Shown piece by piece: positions 24,175 through 38,185 of a stretch of DNA of 64,000 nucleotides. Position numbers and translations under genes: made by a program. Origin of the DNA: Datnioides undecimradiatus (taxonomy: Eukaryota; Chordata; Actinopteri; Lobotiformes; Datnioididae). The notes under the pieces are model-generated. The model was given only the letters and a program-made list of their open reading frames with translations, had not been told where the DNA came from and made no database searches. The stretch is taken from assembly GCA_008933995.1 (NCBI GenBank), contig WARS01000030.1, positions 715,001 through 779,000 of the forward strand, written 5' to 3'. Position 1 is the first letter of the stretch. Every line of letters starts with the position of its first letter.

Positions 24175-24850
24175 TTAAGATGATGAGTCAATCCAACACT
24201 GTGCTTTGATCTAAGTGGGCAAGAACTATCTTCTTTAGAATTAAATCTGAGGTCGGTGATGATTTTAGTCAGAGCAGTTCCAGCATAGTTTCAAAGCCTG
24301 ATTGAAATTCCTACACAATATAATTTTCTTTGAGAAAGGAATTTACTTGCATTGGACCTAGCGAGTGTGTTACTGATGATTGGATTTTTGTTGGACATCA
24401 GCCTATAGTTAGTTCCTGCATTACCAGCTATGTTGGGCTCTTGAGCCAGGGTTTTAGGAGTGCTGTTATGAAGGCATTTTTGAAAAACTGAATTCATGAC
24501 CTTAAGGTTGTAACATGAAACATTATTAAACACTCACTTTAAAAATGCTGTAGGTACAGGGTCAATTCCATAAGGTTGAGGAGCTATGCTCCAGCTATAC
24601 TCAACAAGTGACCTTGTTGCAAAGGCCAGTTATTATAATGCTGGGGAACTCTCCTGTGGCTGCATCTTGTTCATTTTCTTTGCAGAGGCCATCTGTGTTT
24701 ACATCAGCAGTGCAGCTGGCTCTAATTTAGGTTCCTTTTTATTGAAGAAGAACTCAAGTTCTTTGCGATTTAATGCAAATAGCTGCGGACAGGATTGGCT
24801 CAGAAGCTGCTCAATAGTGGATAGTACTATTCTGGAGTTTCCAAAAAAAA
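24175..24850 (-). pseudogene. LINE (L2/Rex-like) reverse-transcriptase relic, finger/palm part
   Basis: Read on the minus strand, the order is: an ELEFFFNKK segment (near 24745-24771) like the start of the reverse-transcriptase region; GIDPVPTAFLK (near 24540-24580), matching the 'LDPIPT.FLKE' motif; a long open piece with NIAGNAGTNYRLMSN, corresponding to 'LDP..L.NYRPISNLPF'; and TALTKIITDLR (near 24240-24275), matching the 'HSTETAL.KV.NDL' motif. Catalytic YADD lies beyond the break and is absent. Stops and frameshifts are present. The family copies RNA into DNA at nicked targets; this copy is inactive. Two other relics (33790-34208, 49915-50262) cover the catalytic part of a similar protein on the same strand. 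Confidence 0.65.
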
Positions 24851-27621
24851 GAAATCCTTTCCTGCTAAATATCTTACTTTGTTATAGACAGTGAAGAACA
24901 GTGAACTGTGAGCTTACTTTTTCTTTCAGTGCTCGGAAGATTTCCCTTCCTTGAATACATTTTTATTCACTTTTCGACCTCTACAGAACAGCCGCACAAC
25001 CGTATCAACAGAAAATGATGAAGTCCCATTTCACTGTGATTGAGCTACAAAAAGAGAAAAACTTACATACTAAAAGAACCGTGATTTACTCCATATCATC
25101 GTTGATTCAGAGAGGCTGGGGATTAAAGTTTACTTGTGATGTAATCTCTATGTAGTTTCCACATTCTGTTAAAGTTATCTGAGGAGCCTGTGTTGTAAAT
25201 CTTAGTTTTCTCAAGTTTGAGATGCTGCATCATCTCTCCTGACCAGAGCCCAGCTTGATGGATGAGAAGACTTTCAGCGAATAAATCTCTGTGCCAGCAA
25301 AGTGACAAATTTTGTTATTTTGAGTTTAGTTCCAGAGGGAGTATTATTATTCTGTCCCACCATGCTAAAGATAGCTATCACAGGATTTGTCAGAATTACC
25401 AATTTTAAAATATCTGACTGTGTTTTGAAGATTGATCTCAGTACGTGGACAGATTAGGACCATGCCAGAATGAGTGCAGTAGAGGGGCAGGTGAAGGTCT
25501 GCATCTGTCACAGGCGGAAGCCACACCGGGGAGCATTTCAGACAGTTTGTCTTTAGATATATGAATGTGATGCAGCGCCTTAAATTGAATGGGGCCATGC
25601 CGGGCAGAGATCAGACTGCAACCCTTCCAGGGCTTTTCTCTTCACAAAAAAGGCATAAAAAAAGCCTTCATGTTGCCGATGCCTATGTCTGTGAGTCATC
25701 CACGATGGATGGGGAGAAGAGGTGGCCGGGAAACAGAAACGAGCAGAGAGCCCTGCCATCCATAGCCTTTCCTTCCTGGTAGCACATAGATTGTGGTTCT
25801 TGATATGATGGAATGAAAAAGGTATTGGACAGATTAAAAGAGCAGTCATAGATGTCAGAACAAACGGTTTTCTCGACAGATAATCTTAATCTCATTAACA
25901 CTGTGTTTGTTAAACCATGAGGAGATGCTGCCAGTCAACCTTACTTCACAATGATGTGGAGCAACAGTATTCAAAGCAGATGACAAAGGGAAACAGTCCT
26001 GGATCTCGGTGAGGCTCAGGCCTCAGAGAGTGGTCCCCTCCAGCCATGAGGTTTCACAGGGTAACTGACTCCTCTGTTGTCTTTTGAACTGTTGGGTTTG
26101 GTGGAAGGGGCTCAGTAGAACAATGCGAGGCAGCGGAGAGGGAGGCTGAAGGTTTTGCATTGTGTTTGTTCAAATGATGGATGTTGCCTTCTGCAGCTTG
26201 GGGGGAAGCGACATGGGGTCTGTCTCATTTCTGACAGACACCTGAGCCTCAAAAGTATACATACAGTAAAAATAGACTTCAATGCAACACAGTAAGCAAA
26301 AAAGAACCTTTTTAACCGGCTCCCCATTCTGTTGGCAAAGTGATGTAGTGAAATATCTGTCTGCACTGAGCTTCCAGTGACCAAAAAAACAACAAAAAAC
26401 AATGAGCAGAACATGATCAAGAACACGAACATGATCCATCATGTTCCTCCTCTTGTTCTTGCTCTTCCTTGTCCTTCTCCTCTAAGCCCTTGTCCACCAC
26501 CGGTTTTACACAATCGCCCTTCTTTGCCTTTCAATCATCATTTCCACCCATTGTTGGTGTCAACATTTAACCCACCCGTGCACTCCGAGCAAGATGTGTA
26601 ATTAGAAGCATTAGAAACTGGTGTGAACAAATTAGAGTCCCGTGCAAACTGTGACAAATGTTTTAGTTGCATTGTACCGTCAATGTGAAACATTTCACAA
26701 CAGAAGTGCGAACAGTGCAGTGTTTTGGTGCAAAAAGGCTAACTAGCTGTGTCTCCATCCTCTCCACTCGCTATGCACATTTAAAAAATGCAAAGAAATA
26801 CGAGTGGAAATGTGACGATGTGCAGCGGAAACAGACTTTGGAAATAAATCATGACTTGAAGCTTGTGAGTTAAACATTCACTGAGGCCTCTGCTCCACTG
26901 ACGCAACGACAAATAGCAGCAGGCTGAAACATCAGATGACTGTAATGTCCATCAAATGACTACATGAAACACAAGTACCACGTGACAAAACTGTTTTCGT
27001 CATTGTATTTTCACCATTTGAGGTTTGACTGGCACTGAATGTATTACATCATCTTATTGGACCCCTTTTTGTTTGGAAAGATCTGATCCAAGCCCCCTGT
27101 GGCCGACAAGAGAGAGATGCCCCCCCATTACTTCGCTGAACAGAAGCAGATAGATCCCTATGCAGTGAGAATAATGGCTATTTCAGGTTCACATTCTGTA
27201 CTGACACTGCGTTGGACTCAGTCACAAGAATTAGGATGATTCATGTAAAAGTCACATTTATTTGGAGAGCTGTGGGAGGCGTGTGTATGGAAACTAAATC
27301 CTACCTCGGGGCACCACCCTGTACGACAGGGGTATGATAGCTAATTCACTAATACAGTCTGAAAATAGTATTCTAAGTATTAATCTGGAACTAAATAACA
27401 ATTATTTAATAACTATAAAATACATAATTACCAAAGCAACAGGTAGCACAGGTGAAGGATTGTGGAGTTCCTGACAGAGAAGAGGTTGGGATTATTCACT
27501 CTTCACTTATTCACTTATTCACTCTGTATATCCAAATGTGATAATTCAACAAAAAGATATGTGACCATACGATATGACACTGAACAATAAAAAATAACTA
27601 ATATATACTTTGCACAAGTTT

Positions 27622-27626
<5 letters not shown>
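24851..27626. other. Non-coding stretch
   Basis: No gene seen. A strong minus-strand acceptor-like tract (25045-25066) leads into a short frame ending at 24967 with AATAAA overlapping the stop, but this is isolated. Overlapping frames of 60-106 codons near 25560-26600 are unrecognised. A TTCACTTA direct duplication lies at 27502-27522. Confidence 0.55.

Positions 27627-27654
<28 letters not shown>
27627..27654. repeat. (TG)n microsatellite
   Basis: About 14 uninterrupted TG units. Confidence 0.93.
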
Positions 27655-27657
<3 letters not shown>

Positions 27658-28530
27658 ATATTTATGATTGTAGGATAAGGGAGCCAGGTTAAAGTAGGTT
27701 CAAGCAGTTCATGTAAGGCTTACAGTCGATGATGTAACTATCAAATGGCCTCTATATAGAAACATAATAATGTGTATGTATAGAATAATGTCAATAGTCA
27801 CTGTGCAATGATGAAAGCAAACCAGTCCTGTGCTTAGCCGAGTGCTATGCTAAACTACATGCATCCAGCTACATTATCGAGTGAATGAAGGAAGGGAGGT
27901 TGCTTTGATTGTGCTGTTTGTTAGCCGGCCGGTCCCCATGTGTGACTCAGACCGTGAACAGTTGTAGTTCCAGTGCTGAGTGATGCAGGCAGCACTCTTT
28001 TCATTCAGGATGGAGGAAACCAGTCTCTCCTTTGTTCTCCAGAAGCAAGTTAACGGCTCGATGCTAGCTTGCTGTGCTACTTCTGTTGCTGGTAAAAGAC
28101 AAACCCACTATGGGCAAGGAGGCGAGGTCAGGTTTATTTACTACTGTTTAGCACGTGCTGTTGGATGAGATGGAAACAATATTTTACAATTAATTTTTAT
28201 GAGAATGTAAATGTGACAAAGTTTTGTACAATTCTGTGCATCGATGGGAGGAAAGTCCCAACATAGCAGTTTTTACACTTTGGGTGAGACGCGCCAGGTG
28301 TGTCATCACTAACCATGTTCGCAAATTATGCAACTGCCAGGTAAAACATCTGGGGGAACAGATGGTAGTCAGGGTGATGCAAAGAGAGTAGCTGTACTTC
28401 CAGTCACACACAAACTCACACACGCACTGCACGCACACAACGTACAGCTGCTTGAACCCTGCACAAATCTGCACACCTGCAACACAGAGAATGCATCGTA
28501 ACATGGAAACAACACTCTGCAGCAGCACGT
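27655..28530. other. Non-coding stretch
   Basis: Nothing recognisable. The minus frames near 28190-28740 run through the CA array and are low-complexity artefacts. Confidence 0.6.
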
Positions 28531-28551
28531 ACACACACACACACACACACA
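28531..28551. repeat. (AC)n microsatellite
   Basis: About 10 uninterrupted AC units. Confidence 0.92.
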
Positions 28552-31500
28552 AACAGACCTATTGATGAACGATGCTGCCTCTTCATTCATTCTTATACTC
28601 ACCTTGTGTCTTCTCCGGTTTTCAAGCCCAGTGAAACACAGAGACAGAGGAGTTGTAGTGAGCATAAGTTTGTACTGTTCAAACCGGCACACGACATCAT
28701 CCAACCCCCCACCCACTCCGTCTCTCTCTACATCTGTCACTCCCGTCTCTTTAATTCACCCTTCTTGCTCTCTCGCTTTCTCTCCTCTTCATCCATCTAA
28801 CCACATTCAGCTCTATCTGCTCATTTAGCTGCCTCCCTCAGTGGCAAACACCTAATATGATATTAAATTCAATCACCGTGATGTTGACAACATACTGCTA
28901 ACGTGCTATTTCAAACGAGCTTTCCACATCACTTTTGAAAGGGTACAACTGCCGGGAGGTGTGTGCGAGTGAAAGCACGGGCACTTAAGATTGAATAGAA
29001 TGTAAATTACTGAGTATATGAGGAGCGAAAAGGACTTTGAGTATTATGCCTGCATATTATTATTATTTAGACTGAGTCAGGTGTACATTTAGTTTTCTGA
29101 CACTTTGTGTGTAGTTCCTCTCTTTGTGTCACTCGGGTTCACAGTATGCATTAGCTGAGCTTCAGCACTGAGGAATCCAAGCCTGAGATCGCAGCTTTTT
29201 AGCAGTTCACACCAAATTCTTCATTTATGAAATCTAAAATTTTAATCCCGTAGGGAGGCTGCTCTTAAAGTAACTGGAGATCTTTATCTGGCAGCCAATT
29301 ATGTTGAGCATATTCATTCTCTTGGTTGGTTTTCATGAAATGAAAGTACATGTGTTCCAATATTTTACTTATTTACAAATGTAAAGTTCTTTAGTTTTAT
29401 CTTATGCTACTTTATACCTCATCTCCACTACAGAGAGAATTCTACATTTCACTCCCAGATATTTAATGGACTTCTAGAGTTGCAAGTTAAATAAAAATCA
29501 GCGATCACTTTAGAAAATACACACTGTTAAAGGTTAAATCCAACCTGCTCTACCTGAGACCTCTTACTACTCAATGTCCCCTTTTCATATTATTTCTATC
29601 TATTAGTAACTTTGCCATTGGGTGATTTCATTTTACCAACTGTTTGTGGCAAAAAGATGTCCATATCCAATATTTCACAAAAAGCTTATAGAAAACCAAA
29701 AAAAAAAGAAAAAAGAAAGAAAAGAATGAAAGACATCCTGTGGCAGCCATAAGTGTCCATGTCAATCAATACTTTGATATAAAGTATAAGTGAGAACTTT
29801 GACCTGCGTCATTAGGACTCAACCTCTGGGGACCATGAATGTATATTACCTCCCTTAAATAGCTGGAGTTATTTTAGTTGTAGCCAAAGCAGGATGTTGC
29901 CATAGTGGTGGTGTGGCTAAGGTGATGTTCAGTTATCAATCCAGTGATGCTGCATTAAATCCAACCCTTTTTCTCTGATGGCCTGACATTGTGAACAACA
30001 AATCTGCTTGGAATTGTAGAACCAAACAAAAGAAACCTCTCTGTCAAAGATAAAACATTTTCTATCCTCCGTGCGGCAGTCTTGTGCCGATGAGATCCTG
30101 TGTTCATAGTCTTATTCACCATGATAGACTATTTTGCTGCCACAAGGTCAGTCCTGCCGCACATTTCGTTCAGTAGTCAAAGGCTGCTACATGAAATGTG
30201 ATGAAACGTGATGCTGTATCCATTTATGTCTTAAATGAGCAGTGATGCTTTACCACCCTGTGGTAGTTCTGGATTGAAACCATAGAAATGAACAAAGCAG
30301 GCTATTTACATTTTCACTGAGTTCCATTTTCTTACCACCTGTGCAAGACAAGATCCCATTGCTCCTGAATCATCAGTGACACATTTTAAAATACCACAGA
30401 GGAAAAAGAGCAAACAAACAGGTCTATTATCTGCCTCTGAACCTGCCTCTAATGCCCCCTCCCCGCCTCAGCCTGGCCCTGCCTCTGCCTCTGAGAGAGA
30501 ACGAGTAACCTGCTTTTATCTGGAAACTGACTTTGATAAGTTGCTGCAGTTTTAAAATTGGGATTTTATTTCTTTAATATTAAATATAAAATTGAAAATG
30601 ATCATAATTATAACAAGTTACCTTGCAGCCAACTCGGCTAAAACCTGCGTCTGCTCCTGCAGTTTCAGCTCTCTGTCAGCTTTGAATCCCAATTCATCTT
30701 GTATTATAATTGTATTATGTCAGAGAGCCAAATCATTCATAATAATTCAGTAAAACGTATGCACAACACAATGCAATAATGGTGCATCATTCTTTGAAAT
30801 GCAAGGATATCCCAGAATATATCATTTCATGACATTTTAAACTCTGCTGTAAAATTAAGAATTAGGCCATATTAATAATATACGAGGCTGCTGTTTTGCA
30901 ATATGAAACAAACAAAGACATAAAAGGCTTTTGTGCGGAGGTAACCGGGTAACGGCAACTGATGCATCTCATCTTGAGCAGAGGTATTAAGCGGGTTCAG
31001 GGTTAAAAGCAGCACAATCAGGGAGCCGCCCTCTGCGGACCGCTGCAAATGCAAGTCCTCTCAGCTCTGCCGCCACTTGAGTGTGAAATGGAGGGACGCT
31101 TTTGTTGTGCAAAGCCATCAGCCTTTCATCACTCATTTGTGCTCTTCTGCAACATTATCAGCTTCACAATTTCATTAATGTTCTGCAACATCATTTTTCC
31201 AAGCCGTGCCAAGCACACGGAGACACTCCTGGATTCATGGTGAACGCGTTTTTTCATGAATCACAAACAAATCGTTTCAAATACCTAAACCTGAGGTTGC
31301 CCAACCATCAGCTGGGGAATTCAGCAGAAGAATTTAATTATTTGGACATGGCGCTGATCATACCTTTTCTGCTACTGAATGCCATTTGTTGTTTGATACT
31401 GTAATTCCGTGAACATTTGAAAAACGTTCGGCTGGTCGATGCTGTACGTTCTGCAGGGAGTCATGCTGCCTCCGTCTCTGTACATAACAATTAATTGAAT

Positions 31501-33789
31501 TACAGAGACAGCTGTTAGAAAACACTACCCAAGATTCAGCCTGCTCTGACATCTGATATCTGCACATAGGCTTTTTAGCTTGAAGCGCGTAACAGAGTCA
31601 TTATTAAGTAGCCATTTCCCCACTTTGATTTACCACACATTATCCAGAAAGGGGCTGTAATGCAGCTGCTATCTAACAGAGGAAGCTGGGAGCATTGACA
31701 GACTCACAATGGACACATTTTAAAAAGGCTCAGATTAAACAAAAGAATATGAGATGTCATCTTTTTCCCTTTTAATTCTAATTTCCACAGTAGACTGACT
31801 CTCCACTCTGTCGTGCGTTTCTCTTTATTCAGTGCTAGGGTCAGTTTTGGCACCGTGTGCTGTAAAAAGTGTGTTTCTTCACTGAAAAGAGCCCAACCTG
31901 TTCCTGCTCCTGAGTACCTGTTAGGTTTATCCACTCTTGACTCTGCAACATGAAGGTTGGGAGAAGGGCAACAGATGCACAACTGCCATCCAGGACCGGG
32001 TTTAGTTAAAACCTAATTTTATTTTTTTTACTGAAATCTACAAAACTGCTGATTTTTATAGTGTGATCGCAGTGTGTGTGTGTTACGCTAGCAGCAGCCT
32101 TGAGTTGGTGGCCACAAACAGCAGTGAGGAGTTATTATAGTGTCATCACATGTAATGTCCTTTCACACAAATCATATCAACATATAGTAACATTATGACA
32201 AGTGCAGAACAAACTCAGAGACAAAATGCAATATTCAGTAATAAATTCAGTAATATTCTGAATTAGGTATGTTATATTATGTGTTATATGTACATGCACA
32301 CTTTACGTTATATATATATAAAGGACTTTTACTTTAATCTTTCAAGTCCAAAGTGTCTTTTTCAGTAATTTGTTAAATATGGTCCCAGGTCCTTAGGATT
32401 CAGAGGATGTTGACTATTTGCCAAATCAGTACATTTTAGTCAGTCTGAGTCGGCTGACTGTAGAAGAAAAGATCAAATAGTCTGTTTACTGTCCTCTGTG
32501 GAATCTCTTCTATTCTATGATCAGAGAAGTGGGTGTTTTCAAAACAGAGTTCAGACTTCACAGCCATGAATAAAAACCATGTCAGGCATGTGGCCATGAT
32601 AACGTATGGGGTGGAACAAGGTTAGAACACTCTGATGTTTCGACATTCAGCTACATCTTAGAACTCCTCTTCTCTTTAAGTTTTTTTTTTTAAAGCTTTA
32701 CCTTAAACATACTCTGGTTGAGAAGCATCTACTTTACCTGTGGACAGTCAGTCCCTGAAGTGTCCATCTGTCTCTAATTCTCTGGTTTCACTGCTGTTTC
32801 GGAGGAGAGAAACATCTCACTGCAGCCATATGTCTGCTATTGATTCCTCCAGTCACTCGGTCAGGTCAGGCGCTTTGGTTGGGCAGAAGGAGCTTCTGGT
32901 GTCAGCTGCTCATCAGTCTCAAATGACGCCGATTTGACCTAAAGTGGCATCAATTACTTTTTATTACATGTGGTTTGCGTTTGCTGATGTCAGCAAACTG
33001 AATAATGATTGCAGAGAAGCTATTGAAAACAAAGACACGTGGCGGCAACATACCTGATCAAGCTTTGGCTGAGAAACCAACAGAAATCAGTGACATCAGG
33101 TTTTTGACCATGAGCCGAATCCCCCTTATTTTAACATATAAAAAGTGAAGTAATCTATATTTTGTTTAATACTGCACTTCATGTAGAAACTGTGCCCAGC
33201 TGAGTTCTATTAATTTGTCATAAAAGGATCCCCCATGAGTCCAAATGTGACACCACATTTAGAAAATTCAATACCGCTTTCAGACTGGTTCAAGTAGACT
33301 CGTGAGTAGGCCTCTCAACACTTGAGTGGAGTCCTTTCAGAGCAGCAGGTGTCTGAGTGCAGAACCATGAGAAGAGGAAATGAAAGAGAAGAAGCTCCAT
33401 TCCGCCTCCAGGGCTGAAGTCTTTTTCATAAGGCGATGACTGTAAAATTTACAGTTATGGATTCAAACAGTTTTATTAAATGTTAAGGGGCCACACATTT
33501 TAAAGCTTTTAAATACAGGGATTTAGATCGATTTTGAGAGTTATATTGCAGGGTTAAATGTTATTGAAGGAGATTCATTGCAGGCACCAAGATGAGTAAC
33601 ATCTCAATATCAAACTTCAGACTTTGAACCACAACTGAGTTTATTACTAGCAAATTTAAAGCACTTATTAACATAAAGTACAAAATGCTCAAAGTAAAAA
33701 AACATGAATCAAATAAAATTAATAATAAATACATATGAGCAAAACTTAAAAACGTATAAAATAGAGACTTTAAAGACTGTGACCCAACC
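28552..33789. other. Long non-coding stretch
   Basis: No gene is recognisable in 5.2 kb. It contains a purine-only A/G tract (29695-29732), three loosely spaced CCTGCCTCT units (30432-30500), a short TA run (32309-32321) and a T11 run (32681-32691). Frames are short and without family resemblance. Confidence 0.58.
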
Positions 33790-34208
33790 TTATTTCCTCA
33801 GGTCACTCCAGAGCCTCAGGGTCCGGATGCCAACGGCTCTGTGTCCTGTAGTTTGCAGTCTGGACACTGGAGGAGACAGAAGACCTCTGCCCGAGGATCT
33901 CAGAAGATCTAAAATATAGTCTGGAGCCAGGCCATGAAGAGCCTTACAAGCAAACACTAAGATCATGAAATCATCATACAACATGCAGGGAGCTAACGTA
34001 AGGAGGCTGAGACAGGTGTGATGGTTTGTGTCAGTCTGGCATTTCCTGTATGGAGCTTGGTGTGCGCTGGACAATAGGTTTAATAGGCAGGTACAACTGT
34101 GTGTCGTCCACATATCAGTGCATAGAAATGCCATGTCTGCAGATATCACCCAAAAGAGCTTTTAGGAGGAAAACAAAGTGACCCAAGAACTGACCCTTGA
34201 GGTACACC
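33790..34208 (-). pseudogene. LINE (L2/Rex-like) reverse-transcriptase relic with internal deletion
   Basis: On the minus strand the relic begins with GVPQGSVLGS (34208-34179), the motif that precedes the catalytic loop. It then has HGISMH, a stop, and YVDDTQLYLPIKP in another frame, where the paired aspartates are the catalytic centre. After roughly 25 unclear codons it jumps to the C-terminal block ILVFACKALHGLAPDYILDLL ... GHRAVGIRTLRLWSDLRK and a stop at 33790-33792. In intact relatives more than 100 residues separate these parts, so most of the thumb region is deleted. Stops and frameshifts make it inactive. The antisense strand carries the familiar fish 'ACTCCAGAGCCTCAGGGTCC' repeat text. 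Confidence 0.75.
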
Positions 34209-37200
34209 ATATTTAATAATAAAAGGACTGAAAACATGCACCCCACATCAGCATTCATTAACAGGTCATTAGTGACTTTGTCTGGGACTGGTGGAAACCA
34301 TGCACAGGCTTGTCAAATTCTATCTGAGATACTAAGCTGCGTAGAAATACGGTTTTCAGAAATGAAAAGGCAGTTTGGACATCTGTCAAAAACATTCAGG
34401 CATTCAGCAACAATCGACCTTAATGTGGTTTCAATCAGAATCCCTTTCACTGATGGCAGGCGTATGAGGATTTTCAATGACTGTTTGACTTTGAACAAAA
34501 CTAGAAGCCCATTATAAAAGGTGTGCAGCCTTATACAGTCAGATGCAGCAAGGTCACACTGTCTTTGTTGTTATTTCTGTCTTTGCATCTCAAAAATGTG
34601 CAGTTTAAAAAGGGCGTGTAGGCTTTTCATATCCTCTGTATTACAGAATCTGCTACTTCAGGCAAATATCATTTCATGGTCAATAAGTGTTTTAGTCAAA
34701 ATGTTGTGTTTGCAAGCAGATTTGGTGCACGCGTCACTCAACATTTGAAGAGCAAGCAATGATAGTCCACTAAATCATCATCACTGCAATCTTAGCAAAT
34801 GATGATTGCCAAGCTCGCAGTCATCAGTGGTTCAAGGTTAAAGTTAAGGTCGGCCAGACATGGTATGCTTTGGTATATCTCTCATTTCAAGTGGAACTCT
34901 AAAGTCTTTTTTAAAGCAGCTCATGTGGTAACCAGTCAAATCACAATGTGAAATATCCATCTATGTTAATGTATTGTTGGCTTGAAGATCCATACATTTT
35001 TCATATATATATATAAAAATAGGATTTGGGTTTGCAAGTCCATTTACAAAATCCCTTTATTATAACTCTGAATGTGTATTATAATAGTAAGTATAATAGC
35101 CCATTACAGAGCAGGAACCCAACTAATGGCTTAATCTGTGGTGCATTTTGATTACTTATAGCTAACAATTGTTAATGTACAACAGCATCGCTGCCGATAC
35201 ATTTAACACAACTGAACTTTAACTTCAGTTCATCTGTAGATAGGACGTCAGAACATGTAAATTATTTTCAAAAGCACCAGAAGCGATAAATAACACCTGC
35301 AACAATTAACACCTTCGCTCATCTCCTGGCTGGTGAACTCGCTTTCTGCCAAATTTCATCAAAAACTGTTTATTAGTTGTTTTTTTTAGATACCCCTCTT
35401 ACTAAAAGCAAATTATGAACTGCACTGTCAAAAAACTGCTGCATTTACTTCATATAAAACTCTCATGCAGCAAGATTGCCAAAGCTGTATGTTTTTTAGC
35501 ACCATTATAAATGTGCTCACGACAGAGAGTAACAAACATGCTTTATATGTGCGCCTGTAATCAAGTTAGACCTTCACCCCAGAGAGCATTGAAAATGGGC
35601 TTCATAAGAGTCATTATTTCACTTTCCACTCAACGTCCATCCCCCTCACCCACGCAAACACACAGCCCACTGCTCCTGGCTGTCAGTCAAAAGGCCACTG
35701 AGCATGCTCTGTAGCTGTTATTGTCCATGCTTTGACACCCGTGGCAGAAAGCTTCATTGCAACACAGTCAAGACTGGTGACCTGAGACCGAGTACAAACA
35801 CACACACACGCACACAGAGCCACACATTTGCTGCATGCATGTGCATTCCCTTATACACTCACTCCGGTACACAGAAACACACACATACACACACAAAGAC
35901 GGGCAGAGTGTGACACAATGAGAGGGAAATTGAATCATTCAGTAGAAACTGGTGGGGATTCGGGGATTAGTAGGGATTTCTTTTCACTCTTTTGGGAACA
36001 TTGCCTGTGGAAAACTCAACCAATCGGAATGTTTAGACCCCCGCACCCACCTCAAACCAGACCGTCCACACCACTGAGATCGAGGATGATTGGTGGGAGC
36101 TGCCCAGACCAACCGTACAGCAGTAATTGTTGAGGGACGTGTGTGTAAAGAGGGAGTGATTGTGATATTAACTGACATTGTGCTATGTGTTGTCATTATG
36201 AAACTCCACTGTGACCTTAATCCAACGCCGCTAAAGGCACTTTGAAGCTTTCAGACCAACCCCTGACTCTCTCTCTGCTCCCACTTAAGGTCTCTCTCTC
36301 GCTCTTCCTCTCTGTCTGTCCATCTGTTGCCCACTTTTCAATGGACAGTTTCAAGGCCTGCTCAGCATTTCAGAGGCTTTAAACAGCTCTATTGTAATTT
36401 AGAAAGCTGGATTTAGACACTGAGAATGAGCGAGAGAGAGAGAGTGATGCAGAGCGAGGAAGCTTGAAAGTGTGTGTGAGTATGAGAGAGAGAGGAAGGA
36501 AGAGAAATCATCCACATAATGCCTCAATGTTATTACGGAAAAAACCCCCACTACAGCTCCCCTGGATATTAAAATGACACAAAAAGACAAAAAAAGAAAC
36601 AAGTGGATAAACAGATTAAGATAGAGTGAAAAAGCTTTAAAACCCTTAAATGACGTACACGCGGACGGCGAAAACAAGCAGAGCAGCGGGAAGATCAGCC
36701 ATTCCGCAGATTAAAGTCTCTCCAGGTGGGATTAAATGTTTGAAGCGCCTTGTTCCATGAATGTTTTCCTGCCCGTCCTGCCATGTCACAGGACTTTACC
36801 AGCTCCACGTACCACTTTGTCTTTCTCTTCATAATCTGCAGAGCACTGCGGCTTAATGCCAATCCTGTTTTGTTTGTCCTCCTGGAGGAACGCAAAAGTA
36901 TGCAGAGTCCCATGTGCATAGAGTTAACCCACTTTGGTTATGTTGAGTTGAGTCGTTGAGTTATGAGTTGGTTATGTTGACAGTACATCAGTATATCTAT
37001 TGAATTTAGTTTTTTCTTATAATAAGATGATATAAAATGGAATTTGGAGATTCAAAGTCAGTTGTGCTTTAATGATGTTTTGTAATGATGTGAATATGTA
37101 TTGTAGAACTGACGGACTATAATGCAAGTTATTACTCTTGCACGGTGGTCGGACCTTTCAGACTTTTAATAAAAATATGTTTTTGAATATCATTTGTTTA

Positions 37201-38123
37201 TGTTTTATCAGAGAAGAAAGAATGTAAAATTGTCAAACTCCACACCAGCAGCTGCCCAGAAGCCAAAAAGGATGCAAGACCCGAGAAAGTGCAGAAAAAC
37301 AAACGGGAAAACCTGGAATTCCACGCCTGATTCAGTGATAGTCCGGGCAAAGCTCCAGTGTAAACAGTCACTGCCAGGATAACATCAAACAACAAGAACT
37401 TAAACTAATGTTTACTTTAAAACATGGCTTTATATTTCTATTTTTATATAATATATTTTTTGCATGTAGTGTTGAAATTGCATGCACTGCTTCTGTCATT
37501 ACCAGTGTTGTCATGTAATTGCCACGGGGGAACGAGGTCAAATATTAATTTAAACAGGATAAAGAACAAATGGTGGATAACATTCATTAAAATTTTTGTA
37601 ATACATACAAAACACAAAAACAAAATAATAATTATGTGTTAGTAGATGCCAGATACTCACATTGCTCCAAATAAACAGCAGGAAAATATGATTTTACAAA
37701 CATTTTATTAGCGTGCATTCATGTGTTGCTGTGAGCCTGGACCAGGTGTGTAATCTCTGCCTCTGTGACGCCACTACAGTGTACTGCAGCGCGTCCAGTG
37801 GAATCACAAGCAAACAGCTGCGATCAGCTGCGGCGGCAGCTCCACGGCCGAGCCCGGTCGGGTCAGGTTAGCTGAACTTCTGTTTTGCGTCGTGTCAGAC
37901 AGAGATGCGCTGACAATTTCAAAATAAAATCATGAAGGGCGTGTGAAATATATTGTTCTTAAATGTTTCATAGCCTGTGTGTTCATTTTGTGAACACACC
38001 AAGATAACAATATGTTTGTTAATAAGCATTGTCTATAAACACAGCCATAAATACACATCTATAAACAGCAGCCAACTTCGGCAGAGTGAGTCCAAGTACA
38101 TGTGTGAAAATTCTGCAATTCTC
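34209..38123. other. Long non-coding stretch
   Basis: No gene found. The first 300 bases may continue the LINE relic but show no readable motif. CA-rich patches lie at 35797-35809 and 35872-35896, and a GA run at 36432-36444. The 11-mer GGTTATGTTGA occurs twice (36936 and 36970). A locally CpG-rich patch lies at 37760-37880. A plus-strand acceptor-like tract at 36815-36841 precedes a 56 bp open segment that I do not recognise. Confidence 0.55.
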
Positions 38124-38185
38124 CAATGTCATTTGGCAGCTTTTATCCAAAGCGACGCACATGAAGAATAGGTACAATATAAGCA
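38124..38185 (+). repeat. Fragment of the 'CTTTTATCCAAAGCGAC' fish repeat
   Basis: 'TGTCATTTGGCAG', 'CTTTTATCCAAAGCGACGCAC' and 'AGGTACAATATAAGCAA' follow the order of a short dispersed repeat that I know from many teleost genomes. The class is uncertain and the right boundary is vague. Confidence 0.5.

Noticed and set aside
24967..25044. Minus-strand terminal-exon-like segment with strong acceptor and AATAAA overlapping the stop
   Set aside because: It is isolated, the peptide is unremarkable and AATAAA is common in AT-rich DNA.
27301..27440. GGGGCACCACCCTG block like the start of a fish LTR or non-autonomous element
   Set aside because: Only the first 15-20 bases match the recalled pattern. 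The rest is too uncertain to annotate.
28190..28740. Minus-strand Cys/Val-rich frames
   Set aside because: They are translations of the CA microsatellite and flanks.
36842..36897. Plus-strand 56 bp open segment after a good pyrimidine tract
   Set aside because: Donor is weak (GTATGC), the opposite strand is also open, and no partner exon was found.
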